This document shows positions 45,348 through 57,247 of a stretch of 64,000 nucleotides of DNA, piece by piece. The translations under genes and the position numbers were made by a program. The stretch comes from Suillus spraguei (Eukaryota; Basidiomycota; Agaricomycetes; Boletales; Suillaceae), in NCBI GenBank assembly GCA_016800925.1, contig JABCPU010000124.1, positions 62,001-126,000 on the forward strand, in the 5' to 3' direction. Numbering within the stretch: position 1 is the stretch's first letter; each line of letters begins with the position of its first letter. The notes under the pieces are model-generated. The model was not told where the DNA came from, did no database searches, and saw nothing but the letters and a program-made list of their open reading frames with translations.

Positions 45348-47499
45348 ATGAGTACACAAGCAGCCGATTCAATTATCAAGATAGAAGCTGGGTCCGAAGT
45401 TGACTCACTAGGAATCGGCACTCCATTACCTTTAGGTCATGTCTCCTCCGAGTCAGAGGTCCGACCATCCTTATCAAAAGTTCCGAAACACGTCAAAATA
45501 TACCTCCAAGATGACTGTCTAAAGCACCGATTTATGCGCTCGCGAGATACCTCGGGCGTCGTGGAGCGACCCGAACGTTTACGCGCCGTCAAGATTGGAC
45601 TCGCTGCTGCCATAGCACGTATCGAAGAGGCTGAAGGTGCTCTGAAACCCTCAGATACGAATGTTTCCGTAGAGGATGAACTGGCTGCTGCCCTCGGTAA
45701 GATGGATATCACTACGTCCGATGGCGGATTTATCCGAGCCCGAAGTATTTCTGTCACAAGAAGTACGGCTACTGTCGATCTCTTGGATAACGCCGCGGTA
45801 AAATACATTCATGGAGATATAGATGGAGATGTGTATCTCCAGAACCTGAAGGCATGGGCTCGGGATAGCGAAGATAATATTACTAAAAAGGGGTCTGAAA
45901 TGCCAGAGGGGATGCCACCACTTGACTTGTACCGTACGTGCTTTTTTGCGATATTTTTTCGGTTGTGAAACTGATGTTACGCGTGGTTGCAGTATGTCCC
46001 TCCTCCATCGACGCTATCCAAGGCGCTATTGGCGCCGTGTGCCAAGCAGTGGACGCAGTCATTGCGTCTACTCGTATAAATTCTTCTACCAACCCTCAAC
46101 GAGCATTTGTAGCAGTAAGACCCCCTGGCCATCATTGCGGAGAAGATACCCCTTCTGGATTCTGTTTTGTAAACAATGTAGCGATTGGTGCAGCTCATGG
46201 TGAGCTTGCCGACCTCGATTAGTGCCAATTTACTCATACACTTTTAGCACATCTCAAACACCTGATTCAACGTGTTGTTATACTAGATATTGATTTGCAC
46301 CATGGCAAGTCCACGGTCATGCGTCGAATACACTCTACTTAATTGTTTTGTCAGGTAATGGCACGCAGTCAATAGCATGGCAAATAAATGAAGAGACCTA
46401 CCAACAGACGCTCGAATCCGAGCAGTCGCATTCTGAACCAAACGCACTTCCTCCAACTCGCGGTCCGCAGATTTTCTATGGCTCAATACACGACGTTCTC
46501 TCTTTCCCGTGCGAGGTAAGGAACGCTTCTGTTATTCACTCATTGTCAGTGATTCAGCAGCATATTATAGGACGGTAAGGCGTCCTTTGTTCAAGCCGCG
46601 TCAACGTCAATACACGGACCGCATGGTCAATACATCGAGAACATACATCTCCAGACTTACAGCACCGAAGCATACTTTTGGGATGTCCTCTACAAAGAGC
46701 AATATTCCGTGATGCTGAAGCGAGCGTCACAATTTCTTGACAGTACCGGCGGACCAGGCGATGATGTTATGGTCTTCATCAGGTGGGTTTATTATATCTC
46801 GTGTCCGAACCCCCACGGTAGAGGGTTGAAATAGTTGTGGTTTCGATGCCTGTGAACACGAGTATCCAAGCATGTCTCGTCATGACCGAAAGGTCCCTAC
46901 AAGTTTCTATCACCGATTTGCTCTCGATACATGCGCTTTTGCTGATGTTTACGCTCGAGGACGCGTTGTGAGCGTGCTCGAGGGCGGGTACAGCGATCGT
47001 GCGCTGAGCAGCGGGGCAATGGCACATATATGTGGACTCGTTGGGGAAATCGTACAAGTAGATGAGAGGTGGTGGGACTTGAAAAACCTCATCAAGGTAT
47101 TTCGGTTTGCAATGCATCTCTCTATACCGTACTCAAGATCTGTTATAGCTCGAAAAAGCCACCAAGACCCGTAAATTTATGCCGGGAAACGCTGATCCCG
47201 AGCCATGGCTTGCACGTACCTCAGAGCTACTCTCCCATCTCGATGTCTACCGGACCCCACCACAGCCTTCACAGAATTGGGTCCGACCAACGTCGAGGAC
47301 CCTACGCGAGCGCAAGAAGCTTTCGAGAAACAGCAGCACACCTGAGGTGGTTAGTAAGCCTAGCAAGGACACACAGACGCTGGTACCTAGTTCGTTGACT
47401 TCCGTATCCGCATCCGAGAGTGGGGCAGTGAGCCCTCTCGTTGCCAAGAAGCTACCTCGAGTGATTTTACATGTCAGGTCGCCTGAGAGCACGTCGTAA
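45348..47499 (+). CDS. hos3: Histone deacetylase, Hos3 type
   Basis: Zn-dependent class I/II-fold lysine deacetylase. N-terminal: KVPKHVKIYLQDDCLKHRFM and SGVVERPERLRAVKIGL. Active-site region: AVRPPGHHCGEDTPSGFCFV (paired histidines) and VVILDIDLHHGNGTQSIAW (zinc-binding Asp and His), FYGSIHD, then FISCGFDACEHEYPSM and VVSVLEGGYSDRALSSG (catalytic Tyr in GGY). The C-terminal tail is Ser/Thr-rich (SRNSSTPEVVSKPSKDTQ) and likely disordered. Introns of 45-60 bp near 45935, 46200, 46310, 46515, 46780, 47095. About 600 residues, within the range of fungal Hos3. No defect seen. Confidence 0.93.
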
Positions 47500-47944
47500 T
47501 GGTGGTGTTTATGACATTGTACTGATTGTCGGAAGCTTTTTATATATCTAATGTGTACTTATTAATGCGAATATTGATATCTTTATTATACCGTTCGAAA
47601 TTTGGGCAGATCTTATCGATTATGCCTGGACCTTGGACCTCAATGACGATCATTATCACTTGTGAAGTTGTGAGATCACCGATCGATGTTGATGGCAAAC
47701 CAATTTTTTGAACATGTTGAACACCCGTTCAGTATCATACTCACTTGGACAGACATTCAGATGCCAGTCATTATACTGTCGTGAAACTCACTATCGCTTG
47801 TCTGTTGAAAACTCAAATGAACAGGATACAAAATCGGCAAAGCTGTCGTATTCCTTTTTTTGGGATGCTTAGTCTACTTATTGGATAATTATGTAAAGGG
47901 AGGGCGTCAGTCTTTTCTTAAACCAAGCCGTCATTGAGGTTCAG
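47500..47944. other. Intergenic region
   Basis: No gene seen. Confidence 0.5.
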
Positions 47945-49669
47945 ATGTCAACGTTCGACTACGTAGAGATTCCTCCAGATGTGATTCGTTTGCAATCATC
48001 TCCAGCCTCCAACCCCGTCCGTCCATTTACCAAAATCAGCACATCATTGCCGTCATGCTCGCCCACTCCTGCGGCTGCGGCCGCGGCCAGCACCACCTTC
48101 AGCCCGGCAAAGTCACTATCTACCCTTCTCCTTAATACATCTTCTATACCTTCGTATGCTAGCCCTCGCAAGTCCAGCACAGCGCTGCTAAGTACCAGAG
48201 ACCCGCTCAGCATTCCTATTACTACCGTTAATTTCAGGAGGTTCGTGGCTAGAGTAGGACCCGTGTTTTGGTTGCAGGATCGAGTGGAGGAGGTCCTCAT
48301 GTGGAGATGCGGGTGGAAGTATACTGGCATCTGGATTGCTGGTTACGCGTTCTTGTGTACGTGTCATCCTTTTCTACGATATCAAATCTTATATCACGGG
48401 TTGGCAGGTTACTTCCCTCGCATGATACTCCTTGTACCGCATGTCATACTAGCAGCTATAATGCTCTCTACACATCCTACTCCTTCGCCATCCGAATCGA
48501 CATCAGTGAAGAACCCACCGGCTTCAATCGCACCACCTCCCTCAGAGGGGAGCGTTGACTGGCAAGCTAACCTCCAAGCAATTCAAAACCTTATGGGCGC
48601 GTTGTAAGTGTCAATTGTGCATTTCTGCCATCATTTATAACACACTCTCATAGTTCTGATGGCTATGACCTCCTCTCACCACTCACTCCCCACCTTATCC
48701 ATCGATCCACCCATACCTCGCTTGTCCTAACGCTTACCCTGCTCTCTTTCCTCTTTTTGTTGCCTGTCTTACCTCTAATCTCTCTCCGCATGCTATTCTT
48801 TGTCCTAGGCGTATCACCCTTTATATGGACTCACCCAGTTACGCAAGCACGAATCCTACCACTGCTCAAAGCTGCTGTAAACGGCAGTATTGTAAAGGGA
48901 GGCAATGCAAGTGCCACATTGATGGGAGTAACAAGTTCCAAATATACTGCTATGAAGATAAAGCTCCGCCGCTGGATTGACGACGATAGGCTGGACGACA
49001 AACATTGGAGCGCGGCGATGCGGGAAGTGGAGTTGTGGGAGAACGAGAGGTGGACTCCGAGCCCTTCTTCATCCTCCTCGTTCGTCACACAGGATGATTT
49101 TGACGCTGTGGGGTCAGGGTTTGATGTTGGGGATGGGTCTGGAAGTGCATTGCTTGGTACAGGAGCTGGGACGTGGAGCAAGACAAATTTGAGGCCTGCA
49201 GATCGTGCGCCTTGGACGAGGGCGAGAGACGGTTGGAGTGGAGTGGGTGGGGAAGTGAGGTACGTGTTTCTTCAACGGACTGGCGTTTATCACACAATTT
49301 GAAATTGCTACCTACTCCCTACAACCCCAGCAGCAACCTCACGTTCTCGCTCGCACCAGGCTGGGCGTTTGTAGAGACAGAAGGATGGAGACCGGATGTA
49401 CTTGGGAGCTGGGTCTCTGCCGCTTCTGTTTCTAGTTCTGTTTCTGGGAGTGGTGATACCGTCTTTGGGGCGGACGACAGTAAGTTCCATACGTTCCTGT
49501 CTTATCACGCACTCATTCTCATTCTCTAGACGGATGGGTGTACACAAATGATGTATGGGCAGATCCACGTCGTATACCTCTTGATGCGTGGAAGGCGTTG
49601 GGCATGACAAGGCGGAGGAGGTGGGTGCGCAGAGTATATTTTGATCCGACGCTGGTGGAGAGCACGTGA
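47945..49669 (+). CDS. Peroxisomal membrane protein with Pex24p domain
   Basis: Four or so exons from ATG 47945 (MSTFDYVEIPPDVIRLQ). Order: an Ala/Ser-rich disordered N-terminal part; VNFRRFVARVGPVFWLQDRVEEVLMWRCGWKYTG region; hydrophobic helices (YHGLAGYFPRMILLVPHVIL, LVLTLTLLSFLFLLPVLPLI); FVLGVSPFIWTHPVTQARIL; then an acidic linker and a C-terminal dysferlin-like part (APGWAFVETEGWRPD, DGWVYTNDVWADPR, TRRRRWVRRVYF), ending at TGA 49669. This is the organisation of the fungal Pex28/29 and Pex30-32 group that controls peroxisome number and ER-peroxisome contacts. The WRPD/R.W.R motifs are also those of TECPR1-type domains. Intact. Specific peroxin number cannot be chosen. Confidence 0.9.
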
Positions 49670-51086
49670 GGAATCTTGAGGTTCGGGTGAGTTTGCTTTT
49701 AGGAGATGGAGCATGTTGATCATTGTATTACATAGCATAAATGTTGTGACATACTAGACTGCTAATCATAATCATCTGCAATTAACTCTTTAGGCCCGCC
49801 CGAGTATTTGTTACTCGAGCATTGGTACACGACAATGAATAACAAACTCCGAGGACATTGATTATTTCCCTGGTCCCAAACGTTAGTGGAAGAGCGCTCT
49901 TGTCGAACACGATTGGTTCCCCAGGGTCCCAAACAAAACCTCTGTCGGCTGCACCCGTATTCGGGCCTAGAGGTTTGTCAAATTGTCTTTGTGTCTGTTA
50001 TTCAATTTTCGCCGAGCCCCCTTTTTTCCGCCATACACTTGTGGCGGGCCACTCCTGCATGGTACTATTATGGGGTGTTCTGGAGGTTCGCACTGACCTC
50101 TCTTTGTTGACTTCTTTGACTGGTGCCCGTTTTCTTGACTGTCAGACTCACTCTGTCATTAGCTTGCACGCATTCATTCTTCTGGCCTTCGGTCCCATTA
50201 ATGTCATTTTTCGTTTGGTGGTGAATCCCGACAACAATTTTGGTCAGTCTATCGAGAATCTAGGTTGGCGCATACAGGGGTACAACTCATTTCATGTTTC
50301 TGAGACGACCCTTGCGAAGCGTGAAGGTGAATTCCTTTTCATGGACAGACTATCACATAAAAAGGATATTTCAGTGGGATGAATGAGCCCAGTAAGATGG
50401 AACTCCGAGGAAAAGATAGACCTTGAAGAATCTATCCATGAGTGAATGTTCAAGGCGTGGTAAAAGGAAGATTGTTGCGGGTTCAAACCTGCAACAGATA
50501 TCTGTACTGTAACGCTTACCACTTGGCTAAGACAGGTCAAGATGGGCATCTACAAGTCGAATACTATGCATTGACGGTAGAACTATATGAGACAGGCAGT
50601 CATTTGCCAACGCAAAATGAAACAAAAAGACTAGTTTGCGTTCAAGTCGATGAAAGCAACACACAGGAATAAGTATCGGGGACTGGCGCGAGCACCGTTG
50701 CGATGATATGCTTCTGCATCATGCATCATGGGCAACAATCAATGTTCAAGGCTTGGCAGGGGATCCTCTCTCTTGGATGTATGTCGTCCGGCGCTCCATC
50801 AAATACCCAAAGAGTGCAATGCAGCTCGATCATCGTGAAACTGGACTCACTAAGGCTTACGGAAACGCATTATTGTACCTACCGCCACAGGAACCTGTCA
50901 ACTGAGGATCAGTACTGCCTGGCAAACTCATACGTACATCAAACACATAAAGTGCCTGAGCACCTAGTAGCGAGCTTGTCACTTGGAAATATCAGCAGAC
51001 CACTTGGTGAGGGCTGATAAACTGCTACCTCAATAATTAATCACTAATATCAGATTGCTACACCATACGCCCTGTGGCAACAAGCT
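49670..51086. other. Non-genic region with an unrecognised frame and a SINE-like copy
   Basis: A 174-codon plus frame at 49858-50382 (ends WRIQGYNSFHVSETTLAKRE) has no recognised family and no intron support; it may be a transposon remnant. A SINE-like unit lies at 50425-50545. The rest shows nothing. Confidence 0.45.
50425..50545 (-). repeat. Solo tRNA-derived SINE-like unit
   Basis: On minus the head reads TAGCCAAGTGGTAAGCG (a good Pol III A-box) and, about 30 bases on, GGTTTGAACCC (B-box). It is followed by a body ending CCTTGAACATTCACTCATGG, which matches the body of the tandem units at 54461-55152. No complementary acceptor stem is seen, so it is not a functional tRNA gene. Confidence 0.7.
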
Positions 51087-53227
51087 ATGACTTCTGGATC
51101 TTCTGCAAAGCCAATCCTCAAGGAAGTTTCAACCGCAGCGCAATGGGAAGGACTAACTCTGAAGCACAGGTTTGAAGGGCATAAGGAGAGGATTTGGGCT
51201 TTCATTTTCTTGCATGACAACATCCGCATCGTGAGCAGTTCATTGGACGGCACTATGCGCAAGTGACACAAGATTTGTTGTCGGGAAACCATGGGAAGGC
51301 GAGAGGGGAAGGATATTTGCACTAGCGCTTTCACCGGATGGAAAGATAATTACGTGCGGGAGGGAAAACGGAAGTGTTCAGCGGTGGACTACTGACGGGA
51401 AGATGATCGAAGGTATATGGACGGGTCATAGCGACAAAGTGCGGTCATTCTCACGGTCACCCAGCGGAAGCCATATTGCCAGCGGGTCCGAAGATGGAAC
51501 AATCCTCATTCGAAGAGCAGACAATGGGAAAGTCAAGGTGGACCCAATCACTACGGAGCAAATTGGGCCTTGCACACTCACCTTCTGGAGAGAGAATTGC
51601 ATCGGGCGGATGGAACAAATCAATTTGCATCTGGAACACGAAAACTGGCGAGCTCGTTGTCGGCCCAATGAAAGAGATAGGAAAGCGTTATGTGACATCA
51701 TCGATAGTGTGGTCGGTCCTCCGACACAAGACTTTATTCCGCATCAGGCAGATTCGCACGCGTGTTCGACAGCAAATCAGGCACACTTCTCCATTCCTTC
51801 GAGCACAACGATACCCTGTATTCAGTTGCACTTTCTCCCAAAGGCAATGTTCTGGCGTGCGTAGGCCTCCAAGGTGTTGTACAGCTATGGAACACGGAGT
51901 CCCATCAGCCACTCGGCCAGCCATTCCATCAGGAGCATCACGAACGGCTTCTTTGCGTGTCGTTTTCTCGAGACGGGAGATACATAGCATATGGTGGAGA
52001 TAACCATAAACTGACTCTATGGATGGGTAGAGACATAGCCCTTCAGCTTCCGGCACCCACATTACCCCAACAAAATGATGGACAAAACACACGAGAGGAA
52101 ATTCGGTCTCACTCCCCATCATCATCTTGTCTGGAGGTAAGTACTTTCATATTTGACTTCCTGTCTTGCTTTGCTTATAGTGCTGTTGCAGGTTGATGCT
52201 ACAGGGGGCAATGCCTTCATCGCGGAGGCGTACGACGACCCGTACAACAACTTCTTCCAGGTACAACTCGTGTCTTTCATGCAAGGGTACCATGATACTC
52301 ACAACAAGTACATAGTCTTCACAACAATATCTTCCACCACAATCGTCTGGCCTCCGTCTTCCCCCCTTGTTTTCGGCTCGCCACTTGAATGTTATCTTTC
52401 GACGTCGCCCACCACCAGACGAGTCCATTCCAAAAGGACGCTCCAAAGCGTGGTTTCTTAAGTCGTCGCGCTCGCTCGAATTTATCAGAGAAGCTTGGAA
52501 TCATTAAGCCCAAACAACCAGTGCCAGAAAGGAAAGTGGGAGAACACAAAAGTGAACGAGGTGAGCATGTTGATGGTGTAAGTGCTGTTTCGACTCTTGC
52601 ACAGTGTCATCTCAACTCGATGGTCGTCAGCGCAATCCTCCACATGATTCGCTTAGCGTCATGGAGGATAAAGGCAAACAGCGAGATAATTCACCTGCCG
52701 ATACACAGAGCCCAGCGTCTTATGATCGCACTCTCCCTGCCCACCTGGATAGCAAAGATAGTCTGGGCTTCTGGGAACGACTCATGTAGGCTCGAGGCAA
52801 AAATCTCACATTCGGCTTTCTGCATTCCAGCACTCCACCTGTGAATGTTCCCCAACCAATACTACCCAATCCCCGGCACTGCAATTCCAGTCCATTTCTC
52901 GTAGGATGTCCTGTCTATGTTGCTGCTTGCCGCGAGGAAGATGTGAGTAACTCGACATCGCACCCCTTTCATATTATTGAAATCACTCTCCAGAGATACG
53001 GCATTACCCCTGAATCTGACGCAGAAGCGGATGCAGCTATGCTGCTTACCAACGCCGATGTGACTAGCATTTCAACGCGACCAGGGCAACCTGCAGTGGT
53101 GGCACAAGTGTCTCAAGGACGGCCTGCACAAATACAAGCCTCGACAAGCGGGCTAGAAGAAATTGGAATAAGCTGCTGTGGATTTGTCATTAGCTGTCGT
53201 CGTCGTTCCAACTTGCATCAGCCATGA
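51087..53227 (+). pseudogene. WD40-repeat protein, decayed
   Basis: Starts like an intact family member (MTSGSSAKPILKEVSTAAQW, LKHRFEGHKERIWAFIFLHD, IVSSSLDGTMRK) but meets TGA where the first blade should end in WD. Later blades are readable in shifting frames: IFALALSPDGKIITCGRENG, GSHIASGSEDGTILIRRADN, SPSGERIASGGWNKSICIWN, VALSPKGNVLACVGLQGVVQ, LLCVSFSRDGRYIAYGGDNH. The C-terminal part, typical of this Agaricomycete family, can be traced through DDPYNNFFQ, SARHLNVIFRRRPPPDE to GQPAVVAQVSQGRPAQIQ and ends near 53227. At least one stop and two or three frameshifts make it non-functional. The intact family forms a beta-propeller of unknown role. Confidence 0.82.
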
Positions 53228-54460
53228 ATTCATTTGCTGAGATGCTCTATCACTCGGTAACTTATCTATGTACAACATATTTATGCAGGAATAACCATCG
53301 GATTTCGGTTTCAACCGAGAGATTTCGTTGAATGGCACAAATGCAGTTCTGTTTGAGATCTAGAGGATAAGAGGTACACCAGGATAGGTCAACATTGCAA
53401 GGTAATCGGATGTGTATTCTGTTAATGGCGTGTGTTTGCTTCTTTCGGGCTGCCCGGATTGAAATGTCTGGTAAGCATAATCTCAATCTCTTGATGTCTG
53501 TCTGCGATACTTGCGAAAATTGCCTGACGGTTTGCCCAGAAATTTGTTGTTGAATTCATCGACATTATGACATTGAAGAGGGAAAGAAATGCGTGCCGAA
53601 GACAGGTCTCAGCGTTTCGAGAACATGCGGCGGGAAGAGGAAGTCAATGGTCACGTCGAAAGTTTGTGGTCGCTGCTACAAGTCTACGAAAGCTATGAAT
53701 TGTGGAACCCCATGCTCCGAATTGCCGTGTTGTATGGAAAGCTAGATCATCGTGCTCTATGTACTTCCAAGGCTTCCACTTCTCAGAATTCAATCTTTCC
53801 AGTAAGGTAAGTGCTTCCATTGGCCTCCGAACACCCTGTGCGACTATTCTAATGTGTCATGTAGATTTATTCCCCCTACCATAAGGGAGTGGGTTGTATC
53901 GTGTTTTACCACTGGGACCTCCTGTGTCTGTTGCTTTTGACCTTGAATTGTATTCTTCTCTCGTTTTCTTCGATTGCTCGTTAGCCCGGCCATTTGGGCC
54001 CAAGTTCGCGTTTTACCGAAATTCGCATGGCCTCAGTGACTCATTGCCGTGCGCTCACTACCGATGTCGAGTTCGAGGTCGCGTGTAGTCTTGATGTTGT
54101 GTTTGGGATGAACTGGATTGCTGCGTGGCCACCGTTTTGTGGGAAGATGAGACTCCCGTCTCCATGTCTGGCCTTCAAGGTGGTGACAGTGTCTCATTGT
54201 CCCCGTTTTTAGTATCTGCTGATTCCCTTCTGTGTTTCTAGAAACTCCATGTATACTTAGTGGTAATGTCAATCATATTGAACCTGCTGCTAATGATGGT
54301 GAATTAGAATTATATTATCTCAGTCTTCGTCCCTCGTCGGGGCAATTTTATCAGACTTGAGCTTGAACTTTATTGTGCGTGTCATCTTTTTCGGGGCGCG
54401 TCAATCAGAGGCCCCATAAATTTTCAACTTATGAAGTCTTGTGAGTCATCAAGTGGAAGA
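53228..54460. other. Non-genic region, possible transposon remnant
   Basis: Two overlapping frames at 53894-54212 give plausible protein-like pieces (PLGPPVSVAFDLELYSSL, TTDVEFEVACSLDVVFGMNW) that I cannot assign. No long terminal repeats found. Confidence 0.4.
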
Positions 54461-55152
54461 GTCAAAGACTTTAGCCTGACCAGTGTGGTTACCACAACAG
54501 AATTAAAATCTGTTTCTGTTGGACTATGCAGGTTTGAAACCTGCTCAAGTACAGTTTTGTTTCTATGGGAACACACTTTGCCATTCATTCATGGATAATT
54601 TCTTTAGAAGTTCACCGCAACTGGTCTTAGCCAGGTGGTTCCCATAACAGAATCAAAATATGTTAGTCTTGGCACAACAACGTTTTTTCGCTCGGAACAC
54701 ACTCTGATATTCACTCATGGATGGATTCGTTAAAAGTTCATCGTAATTGGTTTTAGTCTGATGGTTGCCACAACAGAATCAAAATCTGCGTGTCTCGCAC
54801 TGTACAGGTTCGAAACCTGCCGACGACAATGATTTTTCTATCGGAACACACCTTGATGTTCACTCATGGATGGTTTCTTTATAGGTGAGTCGTAAATGGT
54901 CTTAGCCTGATGGTCGCCACAACACACTCAAAATCTGTTTCTCTTGGATTGTGTAGGTTCGAAACTTGCCGACGACCGCGTTTTTTTCTATCGGAACACA
55001 CCTTGATATTCACTCATGGATGGTTTCTTTGGAAGTTCACTATAACAGAATCAAAATCTGTTTCTCTTGGACTGTACAGGCTCGAAACCTGTGACGACAA
55101 CGTTTTTGCTATCGGAACACACCTTGATATTCACTCATGGACAGTTTCTTTT
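54461..55152 (+). repeat. Tandem array of five tRNA-derived SINE-like units
   Basis: Units of about 150 bp start near 54461, 54617, 54742, 54892 and 55041 (the last two shortened). Each full unit has a tRNA-like head: TTAGCCTGATGG (A-box-like), an anticodon-like arm ACAGA-ATCAAAA-TCTGT with CAA in the anticodon place, and GGTTCGAAACC (B-box). A T-run of 4-7 (Pol III terminator) follows, then a body with GGAACACACCTTGATATTC and CACTCATGGATGG. Unit 2 lacks the B-box part. A solo relative is at 50425-50545 on minus. Confidence 0.82.
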
Positions 55153-55790
55153 ACCACACTATAACTCTATAAGACTCGCAGCCTCTTCTATTCTTGCCAG
55201 GCTATGGCAAAGTTATTGACGTTTTCCCACGCGGCTTTGTGGACGGCAGGAAGTTCATCCAAAAAAGACTTATGTAGCATTTCAAGTGAGATCTGCGCGA
55301 GAGAGGGTGAACGGAACTGCATGAATTGACATTGTCGTCGGTTACTGGGATGCAAAACATGTGATGTGCCCTGCGCCCACAACCGTACGCAGTCACACAT
55401 AGTGCACTGCCAGCCCGAGTTCAGCAAAAAGAGACAGACGCGCAACAACACAGCATCGGACGTAGTGGACAACATGCCGGTGGTTTTTCGTTCTTAAATA
55501 TGTCGTAGATCGATAGGTAGATATCTCACAATCGCAACAATCTCCCTAAATATGGTGGGGTTCACTCGAAAGTCGACTTGGTGAGAGACAGATGAATTGT
55601 CAAGTCAACGAGCCAAGCCTCCGGCCCCAACGCATCACTTTATCTACTTAAAATGTACGAGGGAGTCGCATGGCGCCAAGGTGTATGGACCCAGGTGCAT
55701 TTTAAGATTATTTGTGACAAGGAAGAGGCGGTGGAATAAAGTGCTCGAAACGGAGACTATCGCAATAAAATAAATACCAACTGCAGGAAA
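55153..55790. other. Region with an unassigned 95-codon frame on minus (55188-55475)
   Basis: The frame starts MLSTTSDAVLLRVCLFLLNS and is intact, but I do not recognise it and cannot judge whether it is expressed. The remainder, up to the kinase end at 55791, shows nothing. Confidence 0.35.
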
Positions 55791-57247
55791 TCATAAGAAA
55801 GAAAAAAACGCTGGGTTGATCCAATCCACATTTGGAGTGCGCGGTTTCTCCCAGGAAGGTAGGGGAAGCCAGACTGCTGCTGTGTGGGTCTCTTGTCCAT
55901 ACCGTAAGTTTGGCAGTGCATCTGACAGTTCTTCGCGTCTAAGCGCTATAATGCGTTGTCAGCACGATCATCTCAGGAAAATCATATTTAACCTACCACG
56001 AGAGTGTGCGTAGGAGAATTCTGTCATGTCATATGCGAGCAAGAACCATTTATGGTTTACGACTTCATGAAACCCATACCGTGATGACGGGACAGGTTCT
56101 AGCAGCTACCGCGGTAAAGATAAATGATAGTGTTGGAAAATGAACAACACAAAACTTACTCCTGAAATCAAATCAGCGACATTCTCATGGAAATCTTTAA
56201 AGATAGGGGATTGCTTAGATGTTCTGCCACTGCCGTAGCACCAAGAAACATAGAATGATATATCATCCTCTGTAACAAAGGGCGCCTGACAAGATGGTAT
56301 CATTAAGATAGCAGTGAAGGAAGACGCGAAGCATGCCTTTTGTTCGCTTGAAACAAGTTCGTAGATGACACAGCCTAATGCCCACCAGTCCACGGGCGCT
56401 CCGTACTTCATAGAACCGGGGTTGAGTTTGTTGTGAAGGACCTCTGGTGCCATGCAGTACGTCGTTCCCACCACATGTGCCGTATACTCCTGTCGCTTCA
56501 AGGGCCCCCTGTGTTGGTTTACATAACTCAAGCCAAAATCAGTGATCCGCACATTCTCTCGAACATCAATCAAGATATTTTCGGATTTGATATCCCGGTG
56601 GATGATGCCTATCTCGTGGAGAGCATTGATACCGAGGGCCTTGAAAGTTGGAGATGTGAGACATCGAATACCAGGAAAGACAGCCGCTTACTATCTGGGC
56701 GGTCCACCTGCGTGCATGGTATAAGCAATATGTAGGACCATACTTCATGTGAGCGCGTAGGTCGCTAGTCATGAGATCCTAGAGATATTCAATGGAGTCA
56801 AACAAGTCAAATGGCTCACAAGGGAAAAGGACATACCATAGCGAAACATATACAATCCTTTGTCTGAAATGACATTTCAAGTTCCATGATAAATCTAGTC
56901 GCGGGAAATGGCATCGATGATGCAATACGCTTGTACACTTCAAGTTCGTTAAAAAGAACCTTTTCTGTGGACCTGTAATTAAGACAGTCCTTTCGAAAGA
57001 CCTTCAGACAAAGCAAGCGATTTGATGCTATGTCTTGAGCTCCCACTGCTGTGGAGTACCCACCCTCGGCCAAGATGCACAAAATACGAAAGCCATATGA
57101 GTATGGCACAGGAGGAATTCGGGATGCCTCTGCCATTCCGGAGTGCGTGAAGGTGTGAACGAGGGTATCAGGGGCGGTAGACATTATGCCTGACGCGTTG
57201 GATGAAGCACTGGAATGAGGTTTTGGAGAAGATGAAGGAGTGATCAA
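55791..57247 (-). CDS. AGC-like serine/threonine protein kinase
   Basis: Start [16 protein letters not shown] at 57247 (an internal ATG at 57184 is an alternative). Visible: glycine loop region [23 protein letters not shown] lysine [10 protein letters not shown], catalytic loop [16 protein letters not shown], metal-binding [10 protein letters not shown], activation end [15 protein letters not shown], and [16 protein letters not shown], an AGC-type pattern. The C-terminal part closes with [20 protein letters not shown] and [12 protein letters not shown] before TGA at 55791. Six or so introns. The part around 56280-56340 between SSEQ and APFV is read as an intron. About 400 residues. Similar solitary AGC-like kinases are common in Agaricomycetes; the substrate is unknown. 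It has no obvious relation to neighbours. Confidence 0.85.

Noticed and set aside
49858..50382. 174-codon frame as a confident gene
   Set aside because: No family, no splice support, and lies in a repeat-bearing region; kept only as part of the non-genic description.
54742..54830. Functional leucine tRNA gene
   Set aside because: The acceptor-stem halves do not pair, and the D arm is poor.
54461..55152. CRISPR-like or plain satellite array
   Set aside because: No constant repeat with unique spacers; each unit has tRNA-like boxes and a terminator, and a solo relative exists.
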